Assembly: GCA_017561885.1 (NCBI GenBank)
Contig: JAFZBF010000052.1
Location: 1 to 50,708 of the forward strand
DNA length: 50,708 bases
Origin: Bacteroidales bacterium
GTDB lineage: Bacteria; Bacteroidota; Bacteroidia; Bacteroidales; UBA932
Direction of reading: 5' to 3'
Shown: positions 43,007 to 50,708 of the stretch, piece after piece
How positions within the stretch are numbered: position 1 is the stretch's first letter
How the letters are laid out: the number at the start of each line of letters is the position of its first letter
Notes under the pieces: generated by a model
Told to the model about the DNA's origin: nothing
The model's database searches: none
What the model saw: only the letters and a program-made list of their open reading frames with translations
Position numbers and translations under genes: made by a program

Positions 43007-44227
43007 CTATAAAGAAAGAGTGTCCTCCTGCACTATTTCCGCACCGCGGTAATAGTAAAGGAGGATATCTTTATATGTATATCCCAGATGGCCCATCACG
43101 GCGGCGCCTATCTGGCACATTCCTACGCCGTGGCCCCAGCCTTTGCCGTGGAGCACGAAGCCTTCCTCGGTTTTCTCGACTTCGAACGCAGAGCTGTAAA
43201 GGTGGCTGTGTGAGAGCAGACGCCGGATTGTCAGTTCCTTGCCTACGATGCGGGATTTCCTGCTGCCCACGATCTTCAGGCGTTTTATCCTGCCGGAAGG
43301 ACCTCTCTCGATGGGACGCAGGTCAACGATCTTGCCCCAGTTCAGGCCTGTGCGTTCGCGTACTATGTCTGACAGCTCCCTGTATGTGTATCTGACGGTC
43401 CATCTGTAGAAATCCCTGGTCTCCTGGTCGAAATCCGGCAGTACGTTGGCCAGTATGGCTGCGTCTTCTGTGTCGCAGAACTTGTCCTTGAACGACTGGA
43501 GATAGGGCTTGTCGTCATCTTCCCAGCAGGTGGAAAAGATTTCGGTCTTGCCACCGCAGCATTTGCTGAAACGGGCGTCGCAGACCTTGCCCTCATATGC
43601 GAGCACTTCACCCCAGGTCGCTTCGATCGCTTCCCTGGCAGTTCCGGTCTTGACTTTTGTGATGCCCTGGTAGCGCTGGCAGTGGTCGTCGGCGCACACG
43701 TCGAAGAATTCGTGGTCTTCGTGATCCTGCCAGGTGACCAGTTCCTTCGGTGTGTCTTTCTTGCCTTCACCGGAGGATTTGCCGCTGCCGGTAATCTGGG
43801 CCAGCAGCCATGAACGGGATATGACGGCGTGGGCCTTGAGGAACTCCAGCGGGGCTTCGGTGCTCATCTCGGACGATATGACGCAGGTGAGGTAATCCTC
43901 TATGCCGATGTCGTTTATGACTATGATGCCTTCGGCTTCGGCAAGCAGGATAAGGTTTCCCTTGAAACTCTGGTTCTCCCTGCGCTGCCAGTGGAAGTCG
44001 ACGCCGATAGTCACGTCTTTCAGGGTGAAGAAGGAGTCCGGACCATCTGCTTCGAACACAAGCCTGCGGGCTGTCTTTCCGCCGCAGGATACCTGGCCGT
44101 CCTGCAGGGTTGCGGTCATGCTGCCTTCGGCCGTCTCTCCGCAGCAGCGGTACGGACCGTAAAGCACGAATTCCACCTTTTCTGCCGTCAGGATGCCGAC
44201 TGTTATGTGTCTCTGGGGCTTATCCAT
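43007..44227 (-). CDS. SpoIID/LytB domain protein (amidase enhancer/glycosidase-like)
   Basis: This 406-residue protein carries the SpoIID domain: [35 protein letters not shown] with the catalytic-type Glu in SSEM, and near the end [15 protein letters not shown]. SpoIID proteins cleave denuded peptidoglycan glycan strands; in non-sporulating Bacteroidetes the role is probably wall remodelling. No clear signal peptide is seen, which is odd. Its start overlaps the end of the glycosyltransferase gene by 8 nt. Confidence 0.88.
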   Translation of the reverse strand: MDKPQRHITVGILTAEKVEFVLYGPYRCCGETAEGSMTATLQDGQVSCGGKTARRLVFEADGPDSFFTLKDVTIGVDFHWQRRENQSFKGNLILLAEAEGIIVINDIGIEDYLTCVISSEMSTEAPLEFLKAHAVISRSWLLAQITGSGKSSGEGKKDTPKELVTWQDHEDHEFFDVCADDHCQRYQGITKVKTGTAREAIEATWGEVLAYEGKVCDARFSKCCGGKTEIFSTCWEDDDKPYLQSFKDKFCDTEDAAILANVLPDFDQETRDFYRWTVRYTYRELSDIVRERTGLNWGKIVDLRPIERGPSGRIKRLKIVGSRKSRIVGKELTIRRLLSHSHLYSSAFEVEKTEEGFVLHGKGWGHGVGMCQIGAAVMGHLGYTYKDILLYYYRGAEIVQEDTLSL

Positions 44228-45623
44228 TCTTGTTGGCTGCTATCCTTGCTGCAAGTTCCCAGCTGCGTATGCGGTCCTTGTAAGTATTGTTGGCATTGAC
44301 TTTTTCGATGTCGAGGTCGGCGTCGCTGTTGCCTTCCCAGCGCCTGCAGTTGTACATCACTTCATAGATGCGGCCTATGCGGTACTCGCGGCATATGCGC
44401 AGTGCGACGGCATAGTCCTCTCCGTATTTCGTGGTGGGGAAGTTCAGCTTTCGGACCAGCGGAGTCCAGAATCCGCGCGGAGCGCCCAGGCCGTTGATGC
44501 GCAAGGCGTTGTTGCGTCCGTTCACTTCGGTCCATTCGCGGTGGTCGATGATTCCGGGGGGCAGGGGATTGCCTTCGAAGTCTGTCATACGGTAGGTGCC
44601 GATAACCATCGCGCAGCGGAATTTCCTGAATGCGTCGACAAACCTCTGCACTGTATTCTCGTCGCTGTATATGTCGTCGCTGTCAAGCTGCAAGGCGAAG
44701 CGGCCGCACTTCGGGTGGTGAAGCGCTGCGTTCCAGTTGCCCCCTATGGCGTGCCAGGTGGGATCCTGTGCGACATAGACCAGCCTGCTGTCTGAAGCAT
44801 GCTTCTTTATGATATCAACTGTTCCGTCAGTGGAGTTGTCGTCCACAACGAACACGTTATACCTGAAATCGGTTTTCTGGCTGAGAGCCGACCGTATCGC
44901 ATCCTCTATCGTGCGTACTCTGTTCCGGCAGGGGATTATGACAGAAGCCTCGTATTCGAAGTCGCCTTCGTCTATGTCGATGTCCTTGAACTTAGGCTCC
45001 AGATAGCCTCCGATGGCCTTGAGGTGCTCGGTGCAGGCCTTCTCCATCTCTATCTGGACCTCGCGGTTCTTCGGGTCCACATAATCGAACTGTTTCTCGC
45101 CGCTCTTGCGGGAGTCGGTCTCCACTTCGTAATAGAGATATTCGTTGATATGTTCCAGCCTTCCGAGACGGGACACCTTCAGCCTGAGGTCGTAAAGGCC
45201 TGCGTGCTGATAGTTCTCGTTCATGGTGGCGGCAGCGGCCTTCAGCGCGTCAGTCCTGAACAGCAGCACGCTGCCGAAGTCGAAGTCGTCGCGCAGGGAG
45301 CCGATCTGGCAGTCGATGACAGGAGCGTTGCGGACAGCGCCGTCGATCTTTATGAAGTGGTCGGAATAGAGCATCACCGCCCTGGTGTCCCTGGCCACCT
45401 GGACCATCCTTTCGAGGGAATAATGCACCCAGTCAAGACGGAAGGTCTTGGTGTAGAAAAGGGTATATTCGCTGTCGGCTTCCTCCGCTATCCTGCGTAT
45501 GGATGCTGAAGAACGGAAACTGTCGGTAACTGACACTGCGCCTGCGAGCGGGCATTCAAGAAGGTTTTTGCGGGTGGCGTCTGCATCGGCGCCGGCAAGG
45601 ATGAAGCAGGTTATGTTTTTCAT
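44220..45623 (-). CDS. Glycosyltransferase family 2 protein
   Basis: This 467-residue protein contains a GT-A fold starting at about residue 220: [40 protein letters not shown] and [13 protein letters not shown] with the DxD metal site. The first ~200 residues resemble a second, partial GT-like module ([13 protein letters not shown]). The sugar and acceptor are unknown. It overlaps the sirtuin gene by 4 nt (ATGA) and the SpoIID gene by 8 nt, so the three are translated together. Confidence 0.88.
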   Translation of the reverse strand: MKNITCFILAGADADATRKNLLECPLAGAVSVTDSFRSSASIRRIAEEADSEYTLFYTKTFRLDWVHYSLERMVQVARDTRAVMLYSDHFIKIDGAVRNAPVIDCQIGSLRDDFDFGSVLLFRTDALKAAAATMNENYQHAGLYDLRLKVSRLGRLEHINEYLYYEVETDSRKSGEKQFDYVDPKNREVQIEMEKACTEHLKAIGGYLEPKFKDIDIDEGDFEYEASVIIPCRNRVRTIEDAIRSALSQKTDFRYNVFVVDDNSTDGTVDIIKKHASDSRLVYVAQDPTWHAIGGNWNAALHHPKCGRFALQLDSDDIYSDENTVQRFVDAFRKFRCAMVIGTYRMTDFEGNPLPPGIIDHREWTEVNGRNNALRINGLGAPRGFWTPLVRKLNFPTTKYGEDYAVALRICREYRIGRIYEVMYNCRRWEGNSDADLDIEKVNANNTYKDRIRSWELAARIAANKNG

Positions 45624-46321
45624 CGGCTGGATTTGCTGGCAAGAGGAGCGACCATCTCTGCGAACCTGGCCACGCCTTTGGTGGCTACGTCCTGGATCTG
45701 GGTGTAGTGCGCATAATGGAGGTTCATCGGAGTCGGGTCTACAAGATAGATCGGCGTGCCGGGAGTTATGTACTGAATGAGTCCGGCAGCGGGGTAGACG
45801 TTAAGGGATGTGCCGACCACAAGCAGTATATCGGCTTTCTCCACAATCTTAATAGCAGGCTCGATCATCGGCACTGCCTCACCGAACCATACGATGTGGG
45901 GACGCAGCTGGTCTCCGGTAGGAGCGAGGTCTCCGAGGTGGATGTCCTTGTAGCCTATGTCGTAAATCTTGTTCTCGTGGTTCTCGCCGCGGGCCTGGGT
46001 GATCAGGCCGTGAAGGTGGATGACCTTCGTGCTTCCGGCTCTCTCGTGGAGGTTGTCGATGTTCTGGGTGATGATATCCACGTCGAAGTCCTTCTCCATC
46101 TGGGCCAGAATCTTGTGGGCCGCATTCGGCTCGGTGTGCTCGATCTGGCGGCGGCGTTCATTATAGAATTTGAGCATCAGCTGCTTGTTGCGATACCATC
46201 CCTCTATTGATGCGACTTCCTGGGCTGAATAGTTTTCCCACAGACCGTCGCTGTCCCTGAATGTGCTCAGGCCGCTTTCCTTGCTGATGCCTGCTCCTGA
46301 AAGTACTGCCAGTTTTTTCAT
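45620..46321 (-). CDS. cobB: Sirtuin-type NAD-dependent protein deacylase
   Basis: This 233-residue sirtuin has the NAD-binding [20 protein letters not shown], the [12 protein letters not shown] motif and the catalytic His104 in [13 protein letters not shown] supplies the Y53-x-x-R56 pair that favours succinyl- or malonyl-lysine substrates in class III sirtuins. The zinc-binding cysteine pairs are missing: the segment after HLHG ([12 protein letters not shown] ... PHIVWFGE) has no Cys. It is the first gene of the three-gene operon. Confidence 0.92.
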   Translation of the reverse strand: MKKLAVLSGAGISKESGLSTFRDSDGLWENYSAQEVASIEGWYRNKQLMLKFYNERRRQIEHTEPNAAHKILAQMEKDFDVDIITQNIDNLHERAGSTKVIHLHGLITQARGENHENKIYDIGYKDIHLGDLAPTGDQLRPHIVWFGEAVPMIEPAIKIVEKADILLVVGTSLNVYPAAGLIQYITPGTPIYLVDPTPMNLHYAHYTQIQDVATKGVARFAEMVAPLASKSSR

Positions 46322-46373
46322 ACTGTCGGTTTTATATTGATTTTTACCCTCAACAAAATTAACTTTTTTGTGC

Positions 46374-46381
46374 TATATTTG
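46374..46381 (+). promoter_or_regulatory. Housekeeping -7 box (TATATTTG)
   Basis: TATATTTG matches TAnnTTTG and lies 25 nt before the DUF308 start codon. It is in the divergent region with the sirtuin gene. Confidence 0.55.
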
Positions 46382-46406
46382 GAATCCTTACACCAATTAT
46401 TGTACT

Positions 46407-47075
46407 ATGAAACTTTCAAGTCTTTTCAACCCGACATACGGCATTATCCGCAGTGTCATTGCACTGCTGCTCGGTCTGGCTTTCGTAATATGGCCTGACA
46501 TCGCTGTCAATGCTTCTGTAAGAGTACTCGGTGCTGCAATGATACTTGTCGGAGGAATTTCGCTCGGAATCAATTACCTCGGCAAAGAGAGACTCGGCGC
46601 CATGTTCGCCGTTTCCGGTATTATTGCTGTCGTTTTCGGCATCATCCTGCTGGCTTTTCCCGATTTCTTCGTAGAACTGCAGGGTTACCTGTTCGGCGCC
46701 CTGATGATTTTCTTCAGTATCGGCCAGATCGTGATGCTCCTGACTGCCGGCAAGTTCACCAAAGTCAAGTTTACCTTCTATGTGGTTCCGATACTTCTTT
46801 TCATAGGTGGCGTGGCGCTTCTTGCAAAGCCCTACAAGACTATCGAAGCACTCTTCGTAATGTTCGGTATAGCGTTGATCGTATATGCAATATACGAATT
46901 CATTGTGGCGCTCAGGTTCAGGAAGGTATTCAAGGAGAATGAAAAGGAGGCCATCGAAGCTGCCGCCGAAGAGGCAGAAGCAGAGGTTTTGGAAAGCAAG
47001 CCGCTCGATGAGGCTGCAGATGCAGTTGAAGATGCTGTAGAAGCCGCAGAGGCCGGAGATGTGCCGGAAGAATAA
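46407..47075 (+). CDS. DUF308 (HdeD-like) membrane protein
   Basis: This 222-residue protein has six hydrophobic segments in three repeated pairs (GIIRSVIALLLGLAFVIW; AAMILVGGISLGI; VSGIIAVVFGIILL; LMIFFSIGQIVMLL; and two more) as in HdeD-like acid-resistance proteins. The C-terminal ~50 residues are a highly acidic, Ala/Glu-rich cytoplasmic tail. I start at ATG 46407; the upstream in-frame TTG lies inside the promoter. The role is unknown. Confidence 0.85.
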   Translation: MKLSSLFNPTYGIIRSVIALLLGLAFVIWPDIAVNASVRVLGAAMILVGGISLGINYLGKERLGAMFAVSGIIAVVFGIILLAFPDFFVELQGYLFGALMIFFSIGQIVMLLTAGKFTKVKFTFYVVPILLFIGGVALLAKPYKTIEALFVMFGIALIVYAIYEFIVALRFRKVFKENEKEAIEAAAEEAEAEVLESKPLDEAADAVEDAVEAAEAGDVPEE

Positions 47076-47092
47076 GGATATCAAAATCTGTT

Positions 47093-49093
47093 ATGGAAGA
47101 TAAAGAAATGCAACCCAAGGGCTTGCCGGAGAATGCGTACCGGAAGCTCAGGGAGGGGGAGAGCTATGAGCCTGTCCTGTCTCCCAAAAAGAAATATCCC
47201 GAGGCCAACGCATGGAGCGTGACCATCGGTGTGCTGATGACGATAATCTTCTCCGCCGCCGCAGCCTATCTGGGGCTTAAGGTGGGGCAGGTGTTCGAGG
47301 CGGCCATTCCGATCGCCATCATTGCCGTAGGCCTCTCAAGTGCCTGCAAGCGCAAGAACGCCTTGTCGGAGAACGTCATCATCCAGTCTATAGGCGCCTG
47401 CAGCGGTTCTATCGTGGCCGGTGCAATCTTCACCCTTCCGGCGCTGTATATCCTTCAGGCCAAGTTCCCCGAGCTGACGGTGGATTTCGGCAAGGTGTTC
47501 TTCAGCTCCCTGCTGGGAGGCGTGCTCGGCATCCTGTTCCTGATTCCCTTCAGGAAATACTTCGTCAAGGATATGCACGGCGAATATCCCTTTCCCGAGG
47601 CAACTGCCACCACGCAGGTGCTGGTCAGCGGCCAGAACGGCGGCAAGGATGCCAAGCTTCTGCTGGTCAGCGGCCTCATCGGAGGTATCTATGACTTCAT
47701 AGTGTCCACCTTTGGCTGGTGGGCTGAGACCATTTCGACCAAGGTGCTGCCCTGGGGTGCGCACGTGGCTGACAAGGCCAAGCTTGTTCTCAAGCTCAAT
47801 GTGGGCGCTGCGGTCGCCGGTCTGGGTTATATAGTTGGTCTCAAGTACGCCTTCATCATCTGCTGCGGCTCGTTCCTCGTATGGCTCGTCATCATCCCTC
47901 TGATGAACCTTATCTGGGGCGCCGACGTGCTGAACATCGTCAGCAACGTGACCGAGACTGTCGGTGCGATGTCTCCCGAGACAATCTTCACCACCTACGC
48001 AAGGCACATCGGTATCGGCGGTATCGCAACTGCCGGCATCATTGGCATCATCAAGTCCGCCGGTGTCATCAAGAGTGCCGTCGGCCTGGCTGCCAAAGAG
48101 ATAAAGAGCAAGAAGGGCGAGGTGGACGCTGAGGTGCAGCGCACCCAGAGAGACCTGTCGATGAAGGTCGTAGTGGTCGGCATCCTGCTGGCTCTGCTCG
48201 TAACCTTCCTGTTCTTTGCATTCGGAGTCGTCAGCAACATCTGGCACGCCGTAATAGCCCTGCTGGTTGTCGGAATCATAGCCTTCCTGTTCACTACCGT
48301 AGCTGCGCAGGCTATCGCGCTGGTGGGTACCAACCCTGTCAGCGGCATGACACTGATGACGCTTATCCTCACCTCAGTCATCCTTGTGGCCGCCGGCCTT
48401 AACGGCACTGCAGGTATGACTGCCGCACTGATCATCGGCGGCGTTGTCTGCACCGCGCTTTCAGTGGCAGGCGCCTTCATCACCGACCTCAAGATCGGTT
48501 ACTGGATCGGTACTACGCCGAAGGTGCAGGAAACATGGAAGTTCCTCGGAACCCTCGTGGCTGCGGCTACCGTGGGAGGCGTTATTATCGTGCTCAACAA
48601 GACCTATGGCTTCACCGGCGACAATGCGCTCGTGGCTCCCCAGGCCAACGCTATGGCGGCCGTCATCGAGCCTCTGATGTCAGGCGGCGGCGCTCCCTGG
48701 CTGCTCTACGGCATTGGTGCGGTTATCGCAATCATCCTTACCATCTTCAAAGTTCCCGCACTTGCATTCTCTCTCGGTATGTTCATCCCTATGGAGTTGA
48801 ACCTTCCGCTGCTGATCGGCGGCGCCGTGTCGTGGTATGTCAGCACACGCAGCAAGGATGAAAAGCTCAATACAGCCCGCAAGGAACGCGGTACCCTGCT
48901 CGCCAGCGGTTTTATCGCCGGCGGCGCGCTGATGGGCGTGGTGAGCGCAATCCTCCGTTTCGCCGGAGTCAACGTGCTCAATATGGAATGGCAGAGTTCC
49001 GGCGCGGCCCAGGGCGTTGCGCTGGTTGCATACATCGCCATCATACTTTATATGATAATGAAGTGCCTTCAGATTAAAAAAGTAGAGGAATAA
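47093..49093 (+). CDS. OPT family oligopeptide transporter
   Basis: This 666-residue membrane protein has about 15 hydrophobic segments. It shows OPT features: NAWSVTIGVLMTIIFSAAAAYLGLKVGQVFEAAIPIAI, QSIGACSGSIVAGAIFTLPALYI, and GEYPFPEATATTQVL. These permeases import oligopeptides using the proton gradient. It lies 17 nt after the DUF308 gene and 2 nt before pepT, so peptide uptake and peptide cleavage are coupled. Confidence 0.93.
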   Translation: MEDKEMQPKGLPENAYRKLREGESYEPVLSPKKKYPEANAWSVTIGVLMTIIFSAAAAYLGLKVGQVFEAAIPIAIIAVGLSSACKRKNALSENVIIQSIGACSGSIVAGAIFTLPALYILQAKFPELTVDFGKVFFSSLLGGVLGILFLIPFRKYFVKDMHGEYPFPEATATTQVLVSGQNGGKDAKLLLVSGLIGGIYDFIVSTFGWWAETISTKVLPWGAHVADKAKLVLKLNVGAAVAGLGYIVGLKYAFIICCGSFLVWLVIIPLMNLIWGADVLNIVSNVTETVGAMSPETIFTTYARHIGIGGIATAGIIGIIKSAGVIKSAVGLAAKEIKSKKGEVDAEVQRTQRDLSMKVVVVGILLALLVTFLFFAFGVVSNIWHAVIALLVVGIIAFLFTTVAAQAIALVGTNPVSGMTLMTLILTSVILVAAGLNGTAGMTAALIIGGVVCTALSVAGAFITDLKIGYWIGTTPKVQETWKFLGTLVAAATVGGVIIVLNKTYGFTGDNALVAPQANAMAAVIEPLMSGGGAPWLLYGIGAVIAIILTIFKVPALAFSLGMFIPMELNLPLLIGGAVSWYVSTRSKDEKLNTARKERGTLLASGFIAGGALMGVVSAILRFAGVNVLNMEWQSSGAAQGVALVAYIAIILYMIMKCLQIKKVEE

Positions 49094-49095
49094 TC

Positions 49096-50319
49096 ATGGA
49101 AAAGATAACTGACAAGTTTCTGAGATACGTTTCGTTCGACACCCAGTCTGACGAGAACAGCGAGAGTCAGCCTTCCACTGCCAAACAGCTCGTTCTGCTG
49201 CGGCAGCTGGTGGACGAACTCCACGCCTTGGGCATAGCCAACGCCGCCATGGACAAGGACGGCTACGTGATGGCTTCCATCGAGTCGAATGTGGAGGGCA
49301 AGGTGCCCGCCATCGGCTTCATAGCCCACGTTGACACGAGCCCCGACGCTCCAGGCAATGACATTCATCCGAAGTTCGTCGAGAACTATGACGGCTCGGA
49401 CATCGTCCTGGGCGACGGCAAGGTGCTGGCGGTTGCCGAGTTTCCGGAGCTGCTCCACTACAAGGGCCAGACGCTGATCACTACCGACGGCACTACTCTG
49501 CTCGGCGCTGACGACAAGGCCGGCGTAGCCGAGATCATGTGCGCTGCCGAGTACATTATGACCCATCCCGAGTTCAAGCACGGTCCGGTGAAGATCGCTT
49601 TCACTCCCGACGAGGAAATAGGCCGCGGCGTGGTGGCTTTCGATGTCGCCAGGTTCGGCGCCGACTATGCGTATACTATGGACGGCGGTATGATCGGCGA
49701 GCTGGAATACGAGAATTTCAACGCGGCTTCAGCCAAGATCCATATCCAGGGCCGCAACATCCATCCCGGTTATGCGAAGAACAAGATGATCAATTCCATG
49801 CTCGTGGCCATGGAACTGAACGCCATGCTCAATGTCGACCAGCGTCCTGAGTTCACCGAAGGCTACGAGGGCTTCATCCACCTTATATCTTTCAAGGGAG
49901 TGGTGGAGGAGTCGGACATAGCCTATATCATCCGCGACCACAATGCCAAGCTGTTCGAGCGTAAGAAAGAGATGGTGCAGAACTGCGTCGATTTCATCAA
50001 CAAGAAATACGGAAACATCGCAACTGCTGAGATCAAAAACCAGTATCGCAATATGCGCGAGATGGTGGAGCCTCATTTCTTTGTGGTCGAGACGGCGATC
50101 GAAGCTATGAAGATGGAGGGAATCAAACCTAAGGTCCAGCCGATCCGCGGCGGTACCGATGGCGCGAACCTGTCGTTTATGGGCCTTCCTTGCCCTAATA
50201 TCTTCGCCGGAGGCCATAATTTCCACGGCAAACTTGAATTTGTTCCAGTGGAAAGTATGGAAAAGGCCTCGCAGGTAATTTTAAATATTTTGAAGATTTT
50301 TTCAAAAAAATCTGAATAA
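49096..50319 (+). CDS. pepT: Peptidase T (tripeptidase)
   Basis: This 407-residue M20B metallopeptidase removes the N-terminal residue from tripeptides. Metal-site landmarks are FIAHVDTSPDAPG, TDGTTLLGADDKAG, FTPDEEIGRG, and GGTDGANLSFMGLPCPNIFAGGHNFHG near the C-terminus. The length is normal. It starts 2 nt after the OPT transporter stop codon. Confidence 0.96.
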   Translation: MEKITDKFLRYVSFDTQSDENSESQPSTAKQLVLLRQLVDELHALGIANAAMDKDGYVMASIESNVEGKVPAIGFIAHVDTSPDAPGNDIHPKFVENYDGSDIVLGDGKVLAVAEFPELLHYKGQTLITTDGTTLLGADDKAGVAEIMCAAEYIMTHPEFKHGPVKIAFTPDEEIGRGVVAFDVARFGADYAYTMDGGMIGELEYENFNAASAKIHIQGRNIHPGYAKNKMINSMLVAMELNAMLNVDQRPEFTEGYEGFIHLISFKGVVEESDIAYIIRDHNAKLFERKKEMVQNCVDFINKKYGNIATAEIKNQYRNMREMVEPHFFVVETAIEAMKMEGIKPKVQPIRGGTDGANLSFMGLPCPNIFAGGHNFHGKLEFVPVESMEKASQVILNILKIFSKKSE

Positions 50320-50321
50320 TA

Positions 50322-50352
50322 TTTGTCAGTCCAAAAAAGATTGATATCTTTG
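50322..50352 (+). promoter_or_regulatory. Bacteroidetes housekeeping promoter, 23S rRNA
   Basis: TTTG (50322-50325), 19 nt, then TATCTTTG (50345-50352). It matches the consensus exactly and is the strongest housekeeping promoter visible in the window. Confidence 0.85.
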
Positions 50353-50579
50353 CGGTCCCTTACGGAAGCAGGCGATGCTAGGGTAAGGACAAAGTTCATT
50401 GACTTACTGAGAGAGATAACGAGGTAAAGAAAATTTACTGTAAAGAATAGATAGTCTGTAATTCAATCATAAGGATTAGGGACTACAATTTCAAGAGAAC
50501 ACATGGAAGATGAAAGTCTGAAGTGGTTCACTTAAGCGTTACAAAGAAGAGCTTGAACAGTTTAGATAAGCAAGAAGCA
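50353..50579 (+). other. 23S rRNA leader
   Basis: The leader runs from the promoter to the predicted 23S 5' end. It contains GTTCATTGACTTACTG, a motif of the kind that I recall from Bacteroidetes rRNA leaders. No 16S gene, tRNA-Ile or tRNA-Ala sequence lies within it. Confidence 0.6.
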
Positions 50580-50708
50580 TAGCGAAGCGAAGAAGAGCGG
50601 ATGGAGGATGCCTAGGCTTTTGGAGACGAGGAAGGACGTGGAAAGCTGCGAAAAGCCCCGGGGAACCGCAAACAGGTGTAGATCCGGGGATGTCCGAATG
50701 GGGGAACC
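50580..50708 (+). rRNA. 23S ribosomal RNA, 5' end (partial)
   Basis: GGAGGATGCCTAGGC, GACGAGGAAGGACGTGG, AGCTGCGAAAAGCC and GATGTCCGAATGGGGGAACC line up with conserved blocks at the 5' end of bacterial 23S rRNA (GGTGGATGCC ... GAAGGACGTG ... CCGAATGGGG). The start near 50580 is estimated from the usual distance to GGTGGATGCC. The gene runs off the window. Confidence 0.9.

Noticed and set aside
47336..48247. 303-codon open frame antisense to the OPT transporter
   Set aside because: Asp/Glu/His-rich composition is what the reverse strand of a hydrophobic gene gives; no homology-like motif.
1..50708. CRISPR array or cas genes
   Set aside because: No regularly spaced repeats seen; the Cas4-like stretch belongs to a DUF2779 protein.
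1..50708. tRNA genes
   Set aside because: No GGTTCRANYC-type T-arm with a matching acceptor stem was noticed, including before the 23S.

Overview
The window looks like a Bacteroidales chromosome. The evidence is the Bacteroidetes-type promoter in front of the 23S rRNA (TTTG, 19 nt, TATCTTTG), TAnnTTTG boxes before several metabolic genes, few clear Shine-Dalgarno sites, and a NamZ/AmpG peptidoglycan-salvage cluster. I cannot name the genus from sequence alone.

Layout. 0-1.9 kb: a biotin-enzyme-type carboxyltransferase whose C-terminal biotinyl domain lacks the acceptor lysine. 1.9-6.6 kb (minus strand): a four-gene AAA ATPase / MoxR / VWA operon. 6.7-18.1 kb: an accessory block with an RpoD-like sigma factor, a cpYpsA-type SLOG protein, an ECF-like sigma factor, two divergent copies of an orphan protein family, a split HipBST toxin-antitoxin set, a DUF2130-DUF2779 nuclease pair and a double-SIS-domain protein. 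18.1-19.7 kb: a PARG-type macrodomain protein whose frame runs on into a cysteine-peptidase-like domain. 19.9-30.8 kb: an AT-richer defence island with a NERD-SF1 helicase followed by two giant genes that I read as Druantia type III (druH, druE), closed by a strong terminator. 30.8-33.5 kb: small accessory genes, including a frameshifted HD-domain gene and a third sigma-70-family gene. 33.5-50.3 kb: ordinary chromosome with GH95, namZ, ampG, umuC, umuD, ppdK, a SpoIID/GT2/sirtuin operon, a DUF308 protein, an OPT transporter and pepT. The window ends in the first ~130 nt of a 23S rRNA gene that has its own promoter and no 16S before it.

The most notable pattern is regulatory. Eleven sites lying before the accessory genes and before umuDC share G(A/T)AA, exactly 19 nt, then TATATA (or TATATG/TATACA), usually with GAG or a GG dinucleotide just before TATATA. 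This differs from the housekeeping TTTG-N19-TAnnTTTG promoter but keeps its spacing. It precedes the AAA/MoxR/VWA operon, the RpoD-like sigma gene itself, both orphan paralogues, the DUF2130-DUF2779 pair, the SIS protein, the third sigma gene and its neighbours, and umuDC. I did not find it before the Druantia island or hipBST. The simplest reading is a stress or defence regulon run by an alternative primary-like sigma factor encoded in the same cluster, into which the Druantia island was later inserted.
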